A stretch of 64,000 nt of DNA from Aralia elata (GCA_034770075.1 CM068380.1:34611765-34675764); one strand, 5' to 3'; counted from the first letter of the stretch, positions 11,968-23,848 are shown. Numbers and translations: made by a program. Notes: generated from the sequence alone by a model not told the origin.

Positions 11968-12822
11968 TATTACCAGAGAATGAACAACATGTTGAAAAAA
12001 TCCAGATCAATTGCCCACATTCTGAATCGACGTCAAATTTTAAATGCAAGAATCGGATGATGACGAATTTTGGCCGCTTTCTAGGAAACCATACTTCAGT
12101 ATGGTTCTTTTAGATTTACTCTCGAGCAAATGGTAACTAATTCCCTTTATTTGATAACATAATCATATGATTTAGCTTAGAGGTGAGACATAATTGTTTT
12201 TGAAGCGATCATTTTTTTGTTACTACACAGAGAGTATATAGTAGTAGGTGGACATTTATTATTAATGCACATATATTTGGCTGAAATTTGAACACACAAA
12301 AAAAAAAACAAAATGTGACTTATATTATCGGTGCAAAAATAATATTGTCAGAGCAATAAGTGTCTCTTAAAGTTTCAAGTGTTGATAAAATAATTATAAA
12401 AAGCGTCAATAACTGTATATTTACTCTGATAGCATTATTTTTGTTAAGTCAATATCAAAAGCCAAACAAAAAGGGTCTTCCAAAGCTAACCAAACATCAA
12501 ACTGAGTCGAATTTTTGTTCTTGATGTTTATCTAATCTATTCAACTTCCCTTCGATTTTATTAGCACATTCCAACAGAACTCCATCCATTGCTTGCTGTT
12601 GTAAAAGTCTCGGTTGTTCTCATCAATTGTGGCAAAAAATGCGAGACTTCTTACAGTGGCTGCGAGAGAAACGCCAAAAAAAAAATGTTTGATTCAAAGT
12701 GGGAAATATCTGAGAAAGACAATGATCTGAAAGATGGAGATGCATGTGTATTCGAACTCGATGAACACAATGATACAAGCCTAAAATTCAAAGTTCAAAT
12801 TCTCAGACGTGACTTCCCATAA
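11968..12822 (+). pseudogene. B3-domain (REM-like) transcription factor remnant
   Basis: Two exon-like pieces make one B3 domain. Piece 1 (about 11968-12131) begins after an acceptor TTACCAG, reads a linker (VEKIQINCPHSESTS), and after a frame change reads ESDDDEFWPLSRKPYFSMVL, the B3 opening. Piece 2 (about 12567-12822), after acceptor TTTTATTAG, reads HIPTELHPLL, then DGDACVFELDEHN and FKVQILRRDF, the B3 C-terminal half, with a stop at 12820-12822. Between them is about 430 bp of AT-rich intron-like sequence with a possible donor at 12130. The frameshift in piece 1, an apparent one-base mismatch in phase across the intron, and Cys where B3 domains usually have Trp (GKKCETSYSG) argue for a decayed fragment. 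No upstream exons were found. Confidence 0.6.
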
Positions 12823-14518
12823 GAATTGCTGGCTAAGGCAGATGACCTAACTCTCAATAATTCTATTAAGATATAGAACAAACTTTGGTGATTGGGTTCA
12901 CTGTTTTGCAACCCTCTTTGAAGCTATCTAGTATTTCATGTTTAGATGCAATGTTTGGAAGATGTTGAACAAATTAACTTTGTCTAGTATTTCATGTTTA
13001 GGGAACTGAGATTTGTGTGTCTGTAACTTAAATAGATTAAATATCTGTACTCATTATGACAACAGAGATTTTTTGCAAAACTGAACTGCACCTATGGTTA
13101 TTTTAATTACTATGAATAGCTGCTTGTTTGGTTTTACCATTGTTTCTTCATATAAATAGTTGCTTGTTTTGTTTGTTTTATGTAAATGTTTTTTTTTATA
13201 TATATATTTTTTAACATGATATCGATGGCTTATAATCTCTCGTGTTTCAAACGAGACATGAATGTTCAAAGTTTTAAGGCAGTAGATAGAATAAATATCA
13301 CTCCCTACAATAATATGAATAAATATCTGTATTTTAAGTTTTCTATTTTTTTTTGAAAAGACAATGAAATATCATTGATAATCAATGGTGTTTATTCAAA
13401 AGAATTGAATAAATCACCATCTGATTACAATAACACAGTTCTGATGACACCACTTGTAGTTAAAAGAAAATAACATCACCAGGTGCCTTATTTGCAATAT
13501 TGGTGCATCATTTGGTGAGGCCTTACAACCCTGTGGAAACGTTACTGTACTATGCTTAACATAAGACTTTGTCATAAAAAATTTTAAAGGCACAACGGCT
13601 CTTAAGCCCCAACCGCTTATTATAGGCCAAAGTTATAGCTTCTTTTGTTGATGTAGATAAGTAGTTCCTCTGATTATTTTATTCCAGTGTGCAAGAAACG
13701 AGAAAAACTTGATGTCTACCAATTTTTGTTTGGAGGCACAGTAACCTGTCTAGTTTTAATGTTGACTTCAACTTCGTATAAATGGTAAGAAAAAAAAAAT
13801 ACTTCCTACGGTCTAAATTATATGATAAATTGTCTTTGTATATACACAGTTACATTTTGTGTATATTCAAGTATATTAGTTGAAGTAGATTGTTATATTG
13901 ATTCTGATAGTATATTACTGTTGGGGTGAAGTGTAGTAAGATTATCGAAGCAACAACGTACATTTATTGCTACCAACGATTAATTATTGTTACTAGTAAA
14001 TTAAGACTTCTTTAAAAACAAATCATTCTCTGCAACAACAGTATTACCTGTCTACATCATGCCACAATGTAAATATAACGACTAATAATTTTTTCTGGCA
14101 ATGACTAACAGTTTTTGTTAACAATACTCTTATTTAGTATATACTAAATACTCACTTGTTTAGTATATATAAAATATATTGATTATTTTTCATTTTTTAG
14201 TTCAATATACAATATAATTTTCTAAATGTCTACCAATTTTGAAGTATTATAATTATAAAAAACGGAACAAAGTGGTATGAGGCAAGGACAGAGCTAACCT
14301 AGGCCTATGGAGGCCTAGGCTACCCCACAATTTTTAAAAGTTTATTTTATAGTTTTGAAGTTTTGATATATTTACTTTAGGCACTCAAGATTTATATAAT
14401 TTGCACACTTGTCATTAAGATTTTTTTAATATATATTTTAGTTAATTTCTAACTAAAAGAACTTTTGTGATGCTAATATATACTATATAAATCTCTTGTA
14501 ATAATTTTCGATCCCGTC
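12823..14518. other. Intergenic, with a poly-A-ended minus-strand segment
   Basis: No gene is supported. At about 13341-13352 the minus strand ends in an A-run (TTTTCAAAAAAAAAT), and the sequence upstream of it on that strand (to about 13830) has a less AT-rich, gene-like texture with no open frame; it could be a retroposed fragment. At 14298-14319 there is an inverted repeat with 9-bp arms (CCTAGGCCT, ATGG, AGGCCTAGG). The remainder is AT-rich. Confidence 0.35.
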
Positions 14519-14954
14519 TGTTAGGACTTGGGTTCGGGAGGCCCGACCTCACGTGGAGGATTTGACCCTACATGGAGGTTTTTGGTAGTTGGGGGCAGTC
14601 CAGTTAAGGAATGTAACTTCCTGACTAGTTTGACTTGTGGCTAAACCGAATTGGTTTGCATGATTTGATTGATGGTGACAGATCATTATACTGTCAAGTG
14701 GGGTCCAGGCATAATAAGTGGATAATGAGGTATAAATACAAGGCTTTCCTCCTCATTTCAAAGGTAATGCAAAACTAAATGCTAAAGCTACAAGCCTCCA
14801 TTGTTATATACCTTGAGACAGCCTGTACTAATTCTCACGCCTGAGCTATCCCCCGGCGGCAAAACCGCCCCGAACTCTGAGTGTGGTCTCGTTATTGTGC
14901 AGAATTGACGCGTTTTTGGTGATTGAAGCGCGTGGTCGAATCTTGGCGTTAACA
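14519..14954 (+). repeat. 5' LTR of element D
   Basis: 436 bp, starting TGTTAGGACTTGGG and ending TTGGCGTTAACA. A consensus TATA box (TATAAATA) lies at 14731-14738. TTCGGGAGGCCCGA near the start is a short inverted repeat. Compared with the 3' copy it has a few extra bases after GATTGATGGTG; otherwise only scattered substitutions. Confidence 0.9.
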
Positions 14955-15025
14955 TTGACGCTAGAAGGAGGACAATTTAGTATTATTTTTCAATCACTGC
15001 TAAGATTGGAGAAGGAATTATAGGA

Positions 15026-16995
15026 ATGGTGAATACAGCTTTTAACGGAGAAGAGAAGTCGGCTGATTCTCATACCCCAACACGAAGGTCGGTCCTTGAT
15101 CGACTTAGATCGTCGGCAAGGGAGAGGTTGGGACCGAAGGGTCAACCTAAGGCACCCTTGCAAGTCCAGTCAGTCTCGGTTCGCCGTCGCTTGTTTCCTA
15201 CTAATCAACAAACATCGGAACCTTCGACCTATATGGCGGGTAATCCGGCCCGAACCCTTATTTACACAGGAAATAACGCTGATCATGGGGATAAGCGACC
15301 ATGGACTCTGACCCAACGTGGGGCGAAAGATCAGGAGATAATAGAAGCCTTACGCTAACAACAGCGTGAAATAGCTGAACATTTGGCTAGGATGGAAGGA
15401 GAAGAGGAGGTCTCTTCAAGCCGACCCCATGGTCGACAACGTACTAATCGGAGCCAATCCAGGACAAATCGTTTGGATGGTTCTGGACTAGTTCGGAGTA
15501 GGCACCACAACCGCTCCCCAGTTCGGAGCAGGCACCACAGCCGCTCCCAAGTTCGGAGCAGGCGCCATAGCCGCTCCCAGTCTGTGGTAGGCACCGAAGC
15601 CGCTCGCAGGATGAGAGCAGGCTAAATAGTCGCTCCCAAATCCGCGACAGGCACCAAAGCCCTTCGCGGCAGATGAGCAGGCGACAGAGCCGTTCTCCCG
15701 ACCGCAGGAGCCAAAGAAACCGCTCACAGGACAGAAGCAGGCCCATGAGCCGCACGCTAGACCGGAATAGGCGAGTAGGCCGTTTTCGAGATAATGTTTT
15801 TGAGAAAAGGGGATCAGGACCAGATGGCAGGCCTAGGTCGCCACCCCGAAGGGATGAGGCCGATCCCCTCGTTAGATGCTTGGCTGAGTTAGAAGAAAAA
15901 CTAGCCGAAGTTATTCAACCTAAGGAGATGCCGAACGCCACAAACTCGCCTTTCACTAGGGAAATAGAGCAAGTAAAGGCAGACAAGACTAAGAAGATGC
16001 CGCCTTTGGAGTCTTATGACGGCACAGGCGATCCCTATGATCATACTCATGGGTATAACCAGATAATGAACTATTATGATCATCCCGATGCTGCCAAATG
16101 CCACATGTTTGTTACTACGTTAAAACATGCAACTTAGGAATGGATGGCATCACTCCCCCCGAACTCCGTAGGATCGTGGCAGGATTTAAGTGACAAATTT
16201 CATGCACGATTAGGAAGTAACAAGAAGCGTGGGAAGTTGACCACAACTTTGACGCAGGTCAAATAGAGATCGGGGGATAGTTTAGGTGAGTATGTGAAGA
16301 GATTTTGAGAAATGGCTGGCACGGTAACTAGTCTGAATGTTCAGCAAGCGGTCGGGTTCTTCACTACGGGTCTGGATGCTACTAAATCAAAAGATTTATG
16401 GAAAGATCTCATCCTTAACCCGCCGATGGACCTGGCTGAAACTTATGGTCGGGCAGAGGGACTCATCACGATAGAAGAGGACTATAAGAGTTTGAATCCT
16501 CAAGATCGGTTAGAGGACAAATCGAAAGATAGGGATCGCAACTACGTCCCGCGACCTGATAACCAACCGAGGCATAATTTTTATGGCGGAGGTAGTTCAG
16601 GAGGTGGTTTGGGAGGGGGTCTTTCAGGATGTGGCAAATCGCCCTTTTCGAAGAAGAATGTCAATAAGGTTTACACACCTCTTACGAATGGTAGAGCAAA
16701 GATTCTCGAGGAAATTATAGATTAACCCTCATTTGAACCTTGCCCAACTACTACCCGATCTCACAGGGGCAATCCTAACCGTTATTGTGAATACCATTAA
16801 ACCTCTGGTCACGACACGGAGGATTGCTATAATTTGAAAGACCTAATAGAGAAGAAGATCCAGAACGATGAATTCGGCAGGACTCTAGTTTGGATGGCCG
16901 AAAGGGGGCAAATCATAATAGGCATATAGAAGCACCACCCCCACCGAACCCCCCTCCACGAAACTGCATGGATGTTATCACCGGGGGAACGTTCG
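15026..16995 (+). pseudogene. Element D gag (capsid, RS-rich N-terminus, zinc-knuckle-like end)
   Basis: From MVNTAFNGEEKSADS the frame runs through a basic N-terminal region and ten 10-residue Arg/Ser repeats to the capsid core (PPLESYDGTGDPYDH, SWQDLSDKFHARLGS, GRAEGLITIEEDYKSL). A Gly-rich linker and a CEYH...GHDTEDC zinc-like motif follow near 16780-16830. One base is missing in the fourth RS repeat, which shifts the frame near 15600. In-frame stops at 15356, 16135, 16264, 16306, 16723 and 16798 all fit Gln or Arg codons with a C-to-T change. Family knowledge: this protein forms the cytoplasmic particle and packages RNA. A further frame change lies between here and the protease. Confidence 0.8.
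15491..15789 (+). repeat. 30-bp tandem array encoding an RS-like domain in Gag D
   Basis: Ten consecutive units, nine of exactly 30 bp and one of 29 bp (15581-15609). Early units encode VRSRHHSRSQ; later units diverge but keep Arg and Ser (RSPDRRSQRN, DRSRPMSRTL). Because 30 bp is ten codons, array growth keeps the frame, while the 29-bp unit causes the gag frameshift. The region is markedly richer in GC than its surroundings. Confidence 0.85.
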
Positions 16996-17060
16996 GAAAG
17001 AAAGTCTAGAAGAAGAGACGGGGATTGATGGATGCAGTACTGTCAGTTTCGGAATGACCT

Positions 17061-17606
17061 TTGGTGAAAGATCAATTATTTTCCAATACGGTGATCTCTT
17101 TTACCGATGAGGATTACCCATCAGAGCCCATCGATCCGCATGAAGGGGCATTAGCTATTATGGCGCAGGTCAGATCGATGGACATAAAGCGCATAATGAT
17201 TGATAACGGTTCTTCGGTCGACATATTGTATACTCATGCATACAATAGGTTAGACCTGGGGGGAGTAAGGATGGAGGTGGGACAGGAATCCCCTTTGTAT
17301 GGATTCAGCAATGATCCAGTTCGGGTGGCTGGGACTGTTGAGCTTCCGGTGATCTTCGGTACGACACCTCGACAGGTAGAAGTTAAAGTGAGATTTTTTG
17401 TGGTGCAAGTGGATTCGGCTTACAACGCCATCTTGGATAGACCCACTTTGGCGGCACTACAGACAGTCACTTCGATATGTCACTTTAAGTTGAAATTCCC
17501 CACTCTAGAAGGGATTGGTGAGGTAAAGGGAGACTTGGACATGGCACGAAAGTGCTATCGAAATTCACTGATATCTTCTGCAGTTGGAGTCAGCAAGCAA
17601 AAGTAG
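17061..17606 (+). pseudogene. Element D aspartic protease region
   Basis: The piece begins near VISFTDEDYPSEPIDPHEGA and carries the active-site motif IDNGSSVDILY and the flap/C-terminal signature YNAILDRPTLAAL, both in the form usual for Tat proteases. It continues in frame into RT after one stop at 17604-17606 (TAG, fits CAG). Its role would be cleavage of the polyprotein during particle maturation. No frameshift is seen inside this piece. Confidence 0.85.
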
Positions 17607-17609
17607 ACG

Positions 17610-18992
17610 ATGGCCATTGAGGTTGAGCCATTCATTGAGGGAAGTACCGAACCTCTGGCTCTACCTGCCGAAGAGATAGAAGAAATAAAGCTGATCTCGA
17701 AAAAAGGTGATAAGATGGTTAAGATAGGCTCGGGACTGGCGGAGCCATTCCGAACAAATCTAATAGAATTGCTTCGGGTATATGCAGACATCTTTGCATG
17801 GGAACCTACTGATATGCCCGGAGTTAACAAATCGGTGGCTATCCGTAGGTTGTGTGTGGACCCATCCAAGAAGCCTATTCGGCAGAAGAGAAGGATCTTC
17901 ACTCCGGATAGACAGAGGATTATTGATGATGAAATTGCCAAACTACTGAAAGCTGATTTCATCTATGAGATTAATTATCCAGAGTGGTTAGCAAATATGG
18001 TCTTGGTGCGAAAGCAGAATGGTAAGTGGAGAGTCTGCATAGGCTACACCAACTTGAATAAAGCCTATCCGAAGGACTTCTACCCTCTTCCGCACATTGA
18101 CCAGTTGATCGATGCTACTTCTGGGTTTGATATGCTTACCTTCATGGATGCTTTTTCGGGATATCACCAGATTTCTATGGATAAGAAGGACATTCCGAAG
18201 ACAACATTCATCACGTATCGGGCAATATACGCTTATAAGAAAATGACATTTGGATTGCTGAATGCGGGGGCCACTTATCAAAGGATGATGAATTATGTGT
18301 TCGCGAAGCTATTGGGCCAAAGTATGGAGGTATATGTGGATGATATGATCGTTAAAAGCATGGGAGTTCGGGACCATCTAGATGATTTGGAGGATTGCTT
18401 TGGCACGGTTAGAAAACATAAGCTTCAGTTGAACCCGATCAAGTGCACTTTTGGTCTTGGTTCTGGCAAGTTTCTTGGGTATCTGCTTAGTAAGAGAGGG
18501 ATTGAAGCCAACCTAGAAAAAATCAAAGCTATTATGGACATGAAGTCTCCACAGTCTTTCAAATACGTACAACGATTGACTAGCAGGATTGCTGCACTTC
18601 ACAGATTCATGTCAAAGTCGGCTGAACGGTGTTTACCTTTCTTCAATACTCTGAAAGGACCTAAGAATGAGAAGACTTTCCAGTGGACTTCAGAGTGTGA
18701 AGATGCATTCCAAGGGATTAAAAGGTATCTGTCCTCTGCTCCTCTTTTGGTAAAACCTATCCCTTCGGAACCCTTATATCTGTATCTGGCGGCGAGCTTT
18801 ATGGCAGTAGGAGCGGTTTTAGTTAGGGAGTTGGGGGGCAGGCAGTGCCCGGTCTACTATGTCAGCCACGTACTTCGAGATGTGGAAACCAGATATCCCA
18901 ACTTGGAAAAATGTTCCTATGCACTTGTGATAGCCAGTAGAAGGCTTAGGCATTATTTTCAGGGGAGGTTATTGGTAATATACACAGATTAA
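17610..18992 (+). pseudogene. Element D reverse transcriptase and degenerate first RNase H
   Basis: A 460-residue open stretch. RT motifs in order: VLVRKQNGKWRVCIGYTNLN, AYPKDFYPLPHIDQLID, FMDAFSGYHQI, FGLLNAGATYQRMM, and the catalytic YVDDMIVKS near 18335. The connection and RNase H follow (LYLYLAASFMAVGAVLVRE near 18775). The RNase H position that is normally a catalytic Asp is Ala here, as known for Tat elements that acquired a second RNase H. It ends at a TAA (18990) inside the conserved YTD-PLKKV motif, fitting CAA. Apart from the flanking stops the region is well preserved. Confidence 0.9.
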
Positions 18993-19649
18993 CCTTTGAA
19001 GAAGGTCATGAACAAGCCAGATCTGTCAGGTCGTCTTTGAGCCTGGGCGATGGAATTGACTCAGTTCGTCTTGGAGTACCATCCTCGGACGGCAATAAAG
19101 GGCCAGACACTAGCCGACTTTATAGTGGAATGTTCATTCACCGAACCCGACATAGATTCTCCTGGTCTGACCGTGGGTTCGGTATCAGATGCTCAGACGG
19201 TTCACGCATTGTGGACACTTTATGTGGATGGCTCCTCGACCTCGGATGTTAGTAGAGCGGGAGTTATTTTGACGAGTTCGGAGGGATTTAAAGTCCAGCA
19301 GGCTATTCGCTTTGGGTTTAAGGCGACCAATAACGAGGCAGAATATGAAGCCATTTTGGCTAGATTGCGGTTGGTAAGAAGTCTAGAAGTACGACACTTG
19401 GTCATCTTCAGTGATTCCCAACTAGTGGTTAAACAGATATCAGGGGATTATGAGCCTCGTGGGGATAGGATGACAAAGTATTTGGTTGCGGTAAAAGATC
19501 GACTGCATTATTTTGGGTCACATAGCATACAAGGTGTTGATCGGGAGAACAACACTATAGCCGATGTGTTAGCAAGACTGGCAACGACAAATGCTACTTC
19601 TTTCAGCTGGTCGGTATATCTGGAGGTTTTGTGTGACCCGAGTATTTAG
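18993..19649 (+). pseudogene. Element D second (archaeal-type) RNase H
   Basis: After RLRAWAMELTQFVLEYHPRT the sequence enters a second RNase H: TLYVDGSSTSDVSRAGVIL, NNEAEYEAILARL, VIFSDSQLVVKQI and, near the end, NTIADVLARLAT. The acidic residues expected for catalysis (D in YVDG, E in NEAEYEA, D in SDSQ, D in IADVLA) are all present. Known biology: Tat elements use this domain to degrade the RNA template. It is in the same frame as RT and integrase, separated only by stops (18990, 19647). Confidence 0.9.
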
Positions 19650-20918
19650 AGATCAGAAGCATTTCTGATAGAGCGAATGGACTGTTGGCTCACGCCATAC
19701 ATCACGTATCTGGCTGATGGCGTCCTTCCTTCGGATCGGATGCAAGCTAAAAAGATAAAACACCGAAGCTCCTTCTTCATCTTGATCGATGGAGACTTGT
19801 ACCGAAGAGCATTCTCATCACTGTTGCAGAAGTGTTTGACTCCTTCCGAAGCAGATTACGCACTTCGGGAAGTTCATGAGGGGATATATGGAGATCACAT
19901 GGGTGCTAAAGCATTGGCTTATAAGGTTTTAAGGCAGGGTTACTACTGGCCGACCATCTTCCAAGAAGCTAAGGAATATGTGAAAAAGTGCCCCAAGTGT
20001 CAGTTGAATGGAAACATTCCTCATCAACCTCCCGAAGAGCTGTTTTCGGTCTTGTCACCGATCCCGTTTGCCATGTGGGGAATTGACATTTTGGGACCAT
20101 TGCCGAAGGCTAAGGGGCAGGTCAGTTTTGTCGTGGTAACAATCGATTATATGACTAAATGGGTAGAAGCTAAGCCTTTCCGAACGATCACGGAACATGA
20201 GTGTTTACAATTTCTCAAAGAATTTATGGTCTATCACTTCGGAATTCCGATGGTGCTCGTTTCGGACAACGGGAGGAAGTTTGTAGGTTTGAAATTTGAG
20301 GAATTTCTCACAGATTTGGGGGTTCAACACCGAAAGACTTCTGTTGCCCATCCTTAGTCAAACAGGCAGGTAGAAGTTACCAATAGAACCCTACTCAACA
20401 GGATAAAAAGGAGACTGGACGAAGCCAAAGGAAGATGGCCTGAAGAATTGCTTAGTGTGTTGTGGGCATATCGGACAACAACCCGAACCACCACTGGTGA
20501 TTCACCATTTCGGCTCACTTATGGGACCGATGCTCTTGTCCCAGTTGAGATCGAATCTCCATCACTTCGGGTCTGTCAGTATAATGAGCTATATAACGAC
20601 GAAGGACTTCGCCTTAACCTGGATCTGTTAGATGAATTTTGAGAGTCAGCTTTGATAAGATTAGCGGCCTATCAAAGGTGAACTGCCAAACATTACAACA
20701 AAGGGGTAAAGGTCAGAAGGTTTGAAGTGGGCGAGTTAGTGCTTCGGGAAGCAGCAGCATCCATCCCCCAGAATTCAAGCAAACTTGTGCCGAATTGGGA
20801 AGGACCTTATGAGGTTATTGAGGTACCCAAGACAGGAACTTATCGGCTTCGGGCTATGGATGGTTCGGATATTAAGAATACATGACATGTTGGAAGACTT
20901 AGGAGATATTATCAGTAA
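19650..20918 (+). pseudogene. Element D integrase
   Basis: The zinc region (HEGIYGDHMGAKALAYKVLR, then KCPKCQLNG) is followed by the core with D in MWGIDILGPLPKAKG, D in VLVSDNGRKF and the VEVTNRTLL helix carrying the Glu. The C-terminal region runs through WEGPYEVIEV to HVGRLRRYYQ and a stop at 20916-20918. Internal stops at 20355 (HP-SNRQVEV, fits CAG), 20640, about 20679 and 20883 (NT-HVGRL, fits TGG) break it. No frameshift is needed across the domain. It would insert the cDNA into the host genome. Confidence 0.88.
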
Positions 20919-21087
20919 GTTATGTTATTTCTTATTTCCAGTAATGTAAATTTATATGTTTATCAATATGAAATGACATTAGTTTGTGCTTTTGAAAACT
21001 TTGTACTATTTCATTGATATTCAATATTTCCATAAATTGTACTTCTTACATTTGGAGTTAAAAGAGTATAAACAAAAAATAAAGATT

Positions 21088-23434
21088 CTAAGAGGTCTGT
21101 GATGGAGGGTGATCTTCAGCTTCTTCTTTATCATCCGAAGAGTCGAGAATGGAGATGTCTAACCCAGCTACCTTCATATTCTCCTTTATCTTCTCCTTAT
21201 GGCTTTGGTAGCCTTCAGAAAATTGAAGGATGACCTTGTCCGCCAGCTCGGGAGACTCGTTGTATTCTTTAATTATCTGGAGCTTGACCTCTTCGGTCAT
21301 CGGGGGCCCTTGGTTCTTCAGCTCGGCATGTTCTTTCTCCAGGACGTTGTGAGTCTGAATCAGATCTTGTAGCTTGAAGTGCATCTCTTCAATTTGCTTT
21401 TTGAGGATGGATATCGCCTTCCTCTGATCGGCATCATTCTCCTTCAGTAAAACCCACTCCTCCATAAGTCGGTCATTCTGTTTCTCATGTTCGGCAATTT
21501 CAGACTGGAGAATACTTATTTAATTCCGAAGCTGATAGTTCTCTCGGCCGGCTTCGGTGAGCTTATTTTGGGTGCCGACATGGAGATCTTTCTCCTTCTC
21601 CAAGTCCGCCTCCAGAACCTGGATATCGCCTTTCAAAAACGCGTTCTTCGCGACGAGGTCCTTGCTCTTCTGAGTCAGTTGGCAGAAGGAAGGAAGAGAT
21701 CGGGCAAGGACTGAATTAGCTTGCAAAAAAGAAGTTTTAGTGCGGATTAAAGACCAAAAATAGCAAGTAGGGCAAACTAAAGACGACAAAGCCTAGGCTT
21801 ACCTGGGATTGAAGTCTAGTGTAGTCTTCAAGAAAGCGTTCGGGGGTATGGTCTTTGAAGCGATCGTTGTCGGCAGGCAGTATGAAGTGGTCGATAAGGT
21901 CATAAGGGAACGGGTCGGTTGGATTTTGAGGCCATAAGGTTCGGGGTTTTGGAATGTTACTGGATGAAAGGTTTGAAGGTTGAAATTCGACTTGTTGGGT
22001 TTCGACCTGTTGAGCGGGGGTTGGTGGAGGAAGGGGTGCGGAAGAGGAAGAAGCTTCTTTGCGAGGCCTTTTTTCAAGTGGCTCCAATATTTCGTCTTCG
22101 GTTTCCTCCTCGATGATGATTTCTAGTGGAAATGAATCAGGATCCGGAGTAGGAGTAGGTGTCGTCAGTAGTTTGGATGAAGTCTTCTTGCGAAGTTGTT
22201 TCTTCTTCATTAGAGCCATCTTTTCTGACCTGCTTATCTCCAAGGTATTCTTCTTGGATGCTTGCAACATGGGAATGGCTGTGATTGGGCGGGTAGCAAT
22301 CGGCACTTGGTTTGAAGGTCCGGCTTTTGAACCACCTTCGGGTTCGACTAAGTTCAGTTCCTTGGGCAGAGAAACCGTTCGGCCGATGTCGACTGGAGCA
22401 GTTGGTTTGATAAGTGACACTGAAAAATGAAGAGTTTGAGTTAGTATATTTTAATGGGAGTTTTTAGACATGCTAAAAATATATGTATAAAGAGTTCGGA
22501 ACTTACTCCCATGATTGTATAACCACGTTTGGTTGCCGAGGAGTTCGAAGTCCCATTCTTCTTCTGGCATCATCCCGACAAAGCTTTTGAACTCTTCAAA
22601 TCGTTCGGCCGGGAATCCTTCGATATTGTTGGTGTTCTTCGAGAAGCCGATCCAATCCGAAATTGCACCGATGTCGGGACCTCGAATGTAGAACTACTGT
22701 GAGTGTCATCCCTTGTTGCTGGTAGGAGTTTTCATTAGGGACCGCTTCTGGGCTCCTTTGACTAGTAGTTTACTGATCTGACGGAACCCGGACTCTCTCG
22801 ATCGAATCACAGTAAACATAGCGAAGAAGAATTCCTAGGATGGTTCGACTTTGCAATCATGGCAGAATGCTATGAAGCAGACTAGGTGGATAAAGGAATT
22901 GGGGGCGAGTTGGGCGAGCCCGACCCCGACAATGTTGAGAAAAGTTAAGATGAAAGGGTGAAGGGGAAAACGAAGCCCGTACTTCAGAGCATGAGAAGAG
23001 ACGGCGGTCCAGCCATCGGGGCGGCGATACATCTTTTCATTCAGATTGGCTGTACAAATCCCATAAGTAATAGGGATTTGGTACAGTTCGCGTATGGCGG
23101 CAAGATCTTGGGTTCTAATTGAAGATTTGGTGTTAATATGTGTGTACGATTTCTTAGCCGAATACTCCTCCATCATCTTTATGTTCTCTAGTTCGGCTTC
23201 GGTTTTTGGTGATGGAGTAGAGAAAGGATTGTCGGGAAAATCAGAGCTTGAAATGGGGCATTGGGAGGTGGTACTAGGGCCTTGAGAGGTGGAACTAGTG
23301 CCGACAGCGACAGTGGCTACTGTTGTGGCTTCTGTTGTCACGGCTGTGGCGGGAGCAGGAAGCACAGTAGCGGCAGCTGCGGAGGCGGTGGTTCTGGAGG
23401 GGTTGGAAGAACTAGAGGCGTCTGTTGTTGCCAT
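21088..23434 (-). pseudogene. Element D antisense gene, Transposase_28-like with coiled coil, two introns
   Basis: Between pol and the 3' LTR the minus strand carries a gene. From an ATG at 23434 (MATTDASSSSNPSRT) it reads a Ser/Thr/Ala-rich start and a domain like the Pfam 'putative gypsy type transposon' family (PITYGICTANLNEKM, LRFPLHPFILTFLNIVGVG). It then has a Pro-rich acidic middle and a C-terminal coiled coil (about 21100-21700). Intron 1 (22506-22420, GTAAGT to TTTTTCAG) joins codons exactly in frame. Intron 2 (21802-21720, CAG|GTAAGC to TTTTGCAAG) has canonical ends but the frames do not meet cleanly. Stops, for example near 22833 and 21520, show decay. Extra antisense ORFs are known in Tat elements; their role is unknown. 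Confidence 0.75.
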
Positions 23435-23848
23435 TGATAGTCTGAGAGTGAGGTTAATCAGAAAAAACTTGCCGGAGTTGGGTGAGATTGTAGTAAGAAA
23501 GTTGGGAGCATAGAAAAGAGCTTTAAGGGTTTGAGAAATCAGATCTGAAAAGTGGCGGTCGATTTTTGGGGGCAAAACAATTTTATTAAAGGCAACCCTT
23601 TAAATTCGGCACGATCCCCATAGGCAGCGCCATTTTATTTATTATTGTGGGCCCTTTAGGGGCACGTGGGGCAATGATGGCGGGTTTGGTTCCAAAGTGG
23701 ATTGGGGTCCTCTATAAAAATAGTAAGAGAAAGAGAAGGAAACGGGGAAGAAGCGGGCCGTTTGGATCACTGACTAAACGGGTTAATTTCATTTTTTGTA
23801 CTCTTTTATTATATATCTCCTTTTTTATAATAAAAGAGTAGGGAGCAA

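Noticed and set aside
13341..13830. LINE 3' end on the minus strand
   Set aside because: An A-run is present but I could not find reverse transcriptase or RNase H residues or target duplications.
15355..15755. Minus-strand frames rich in Cys, Leu, Trp and Gly
   Set aside because: Mirror of the 30-bp Arg/Ser repeat array in Gag D; repeat arrays of 30 bp keep all frames open.
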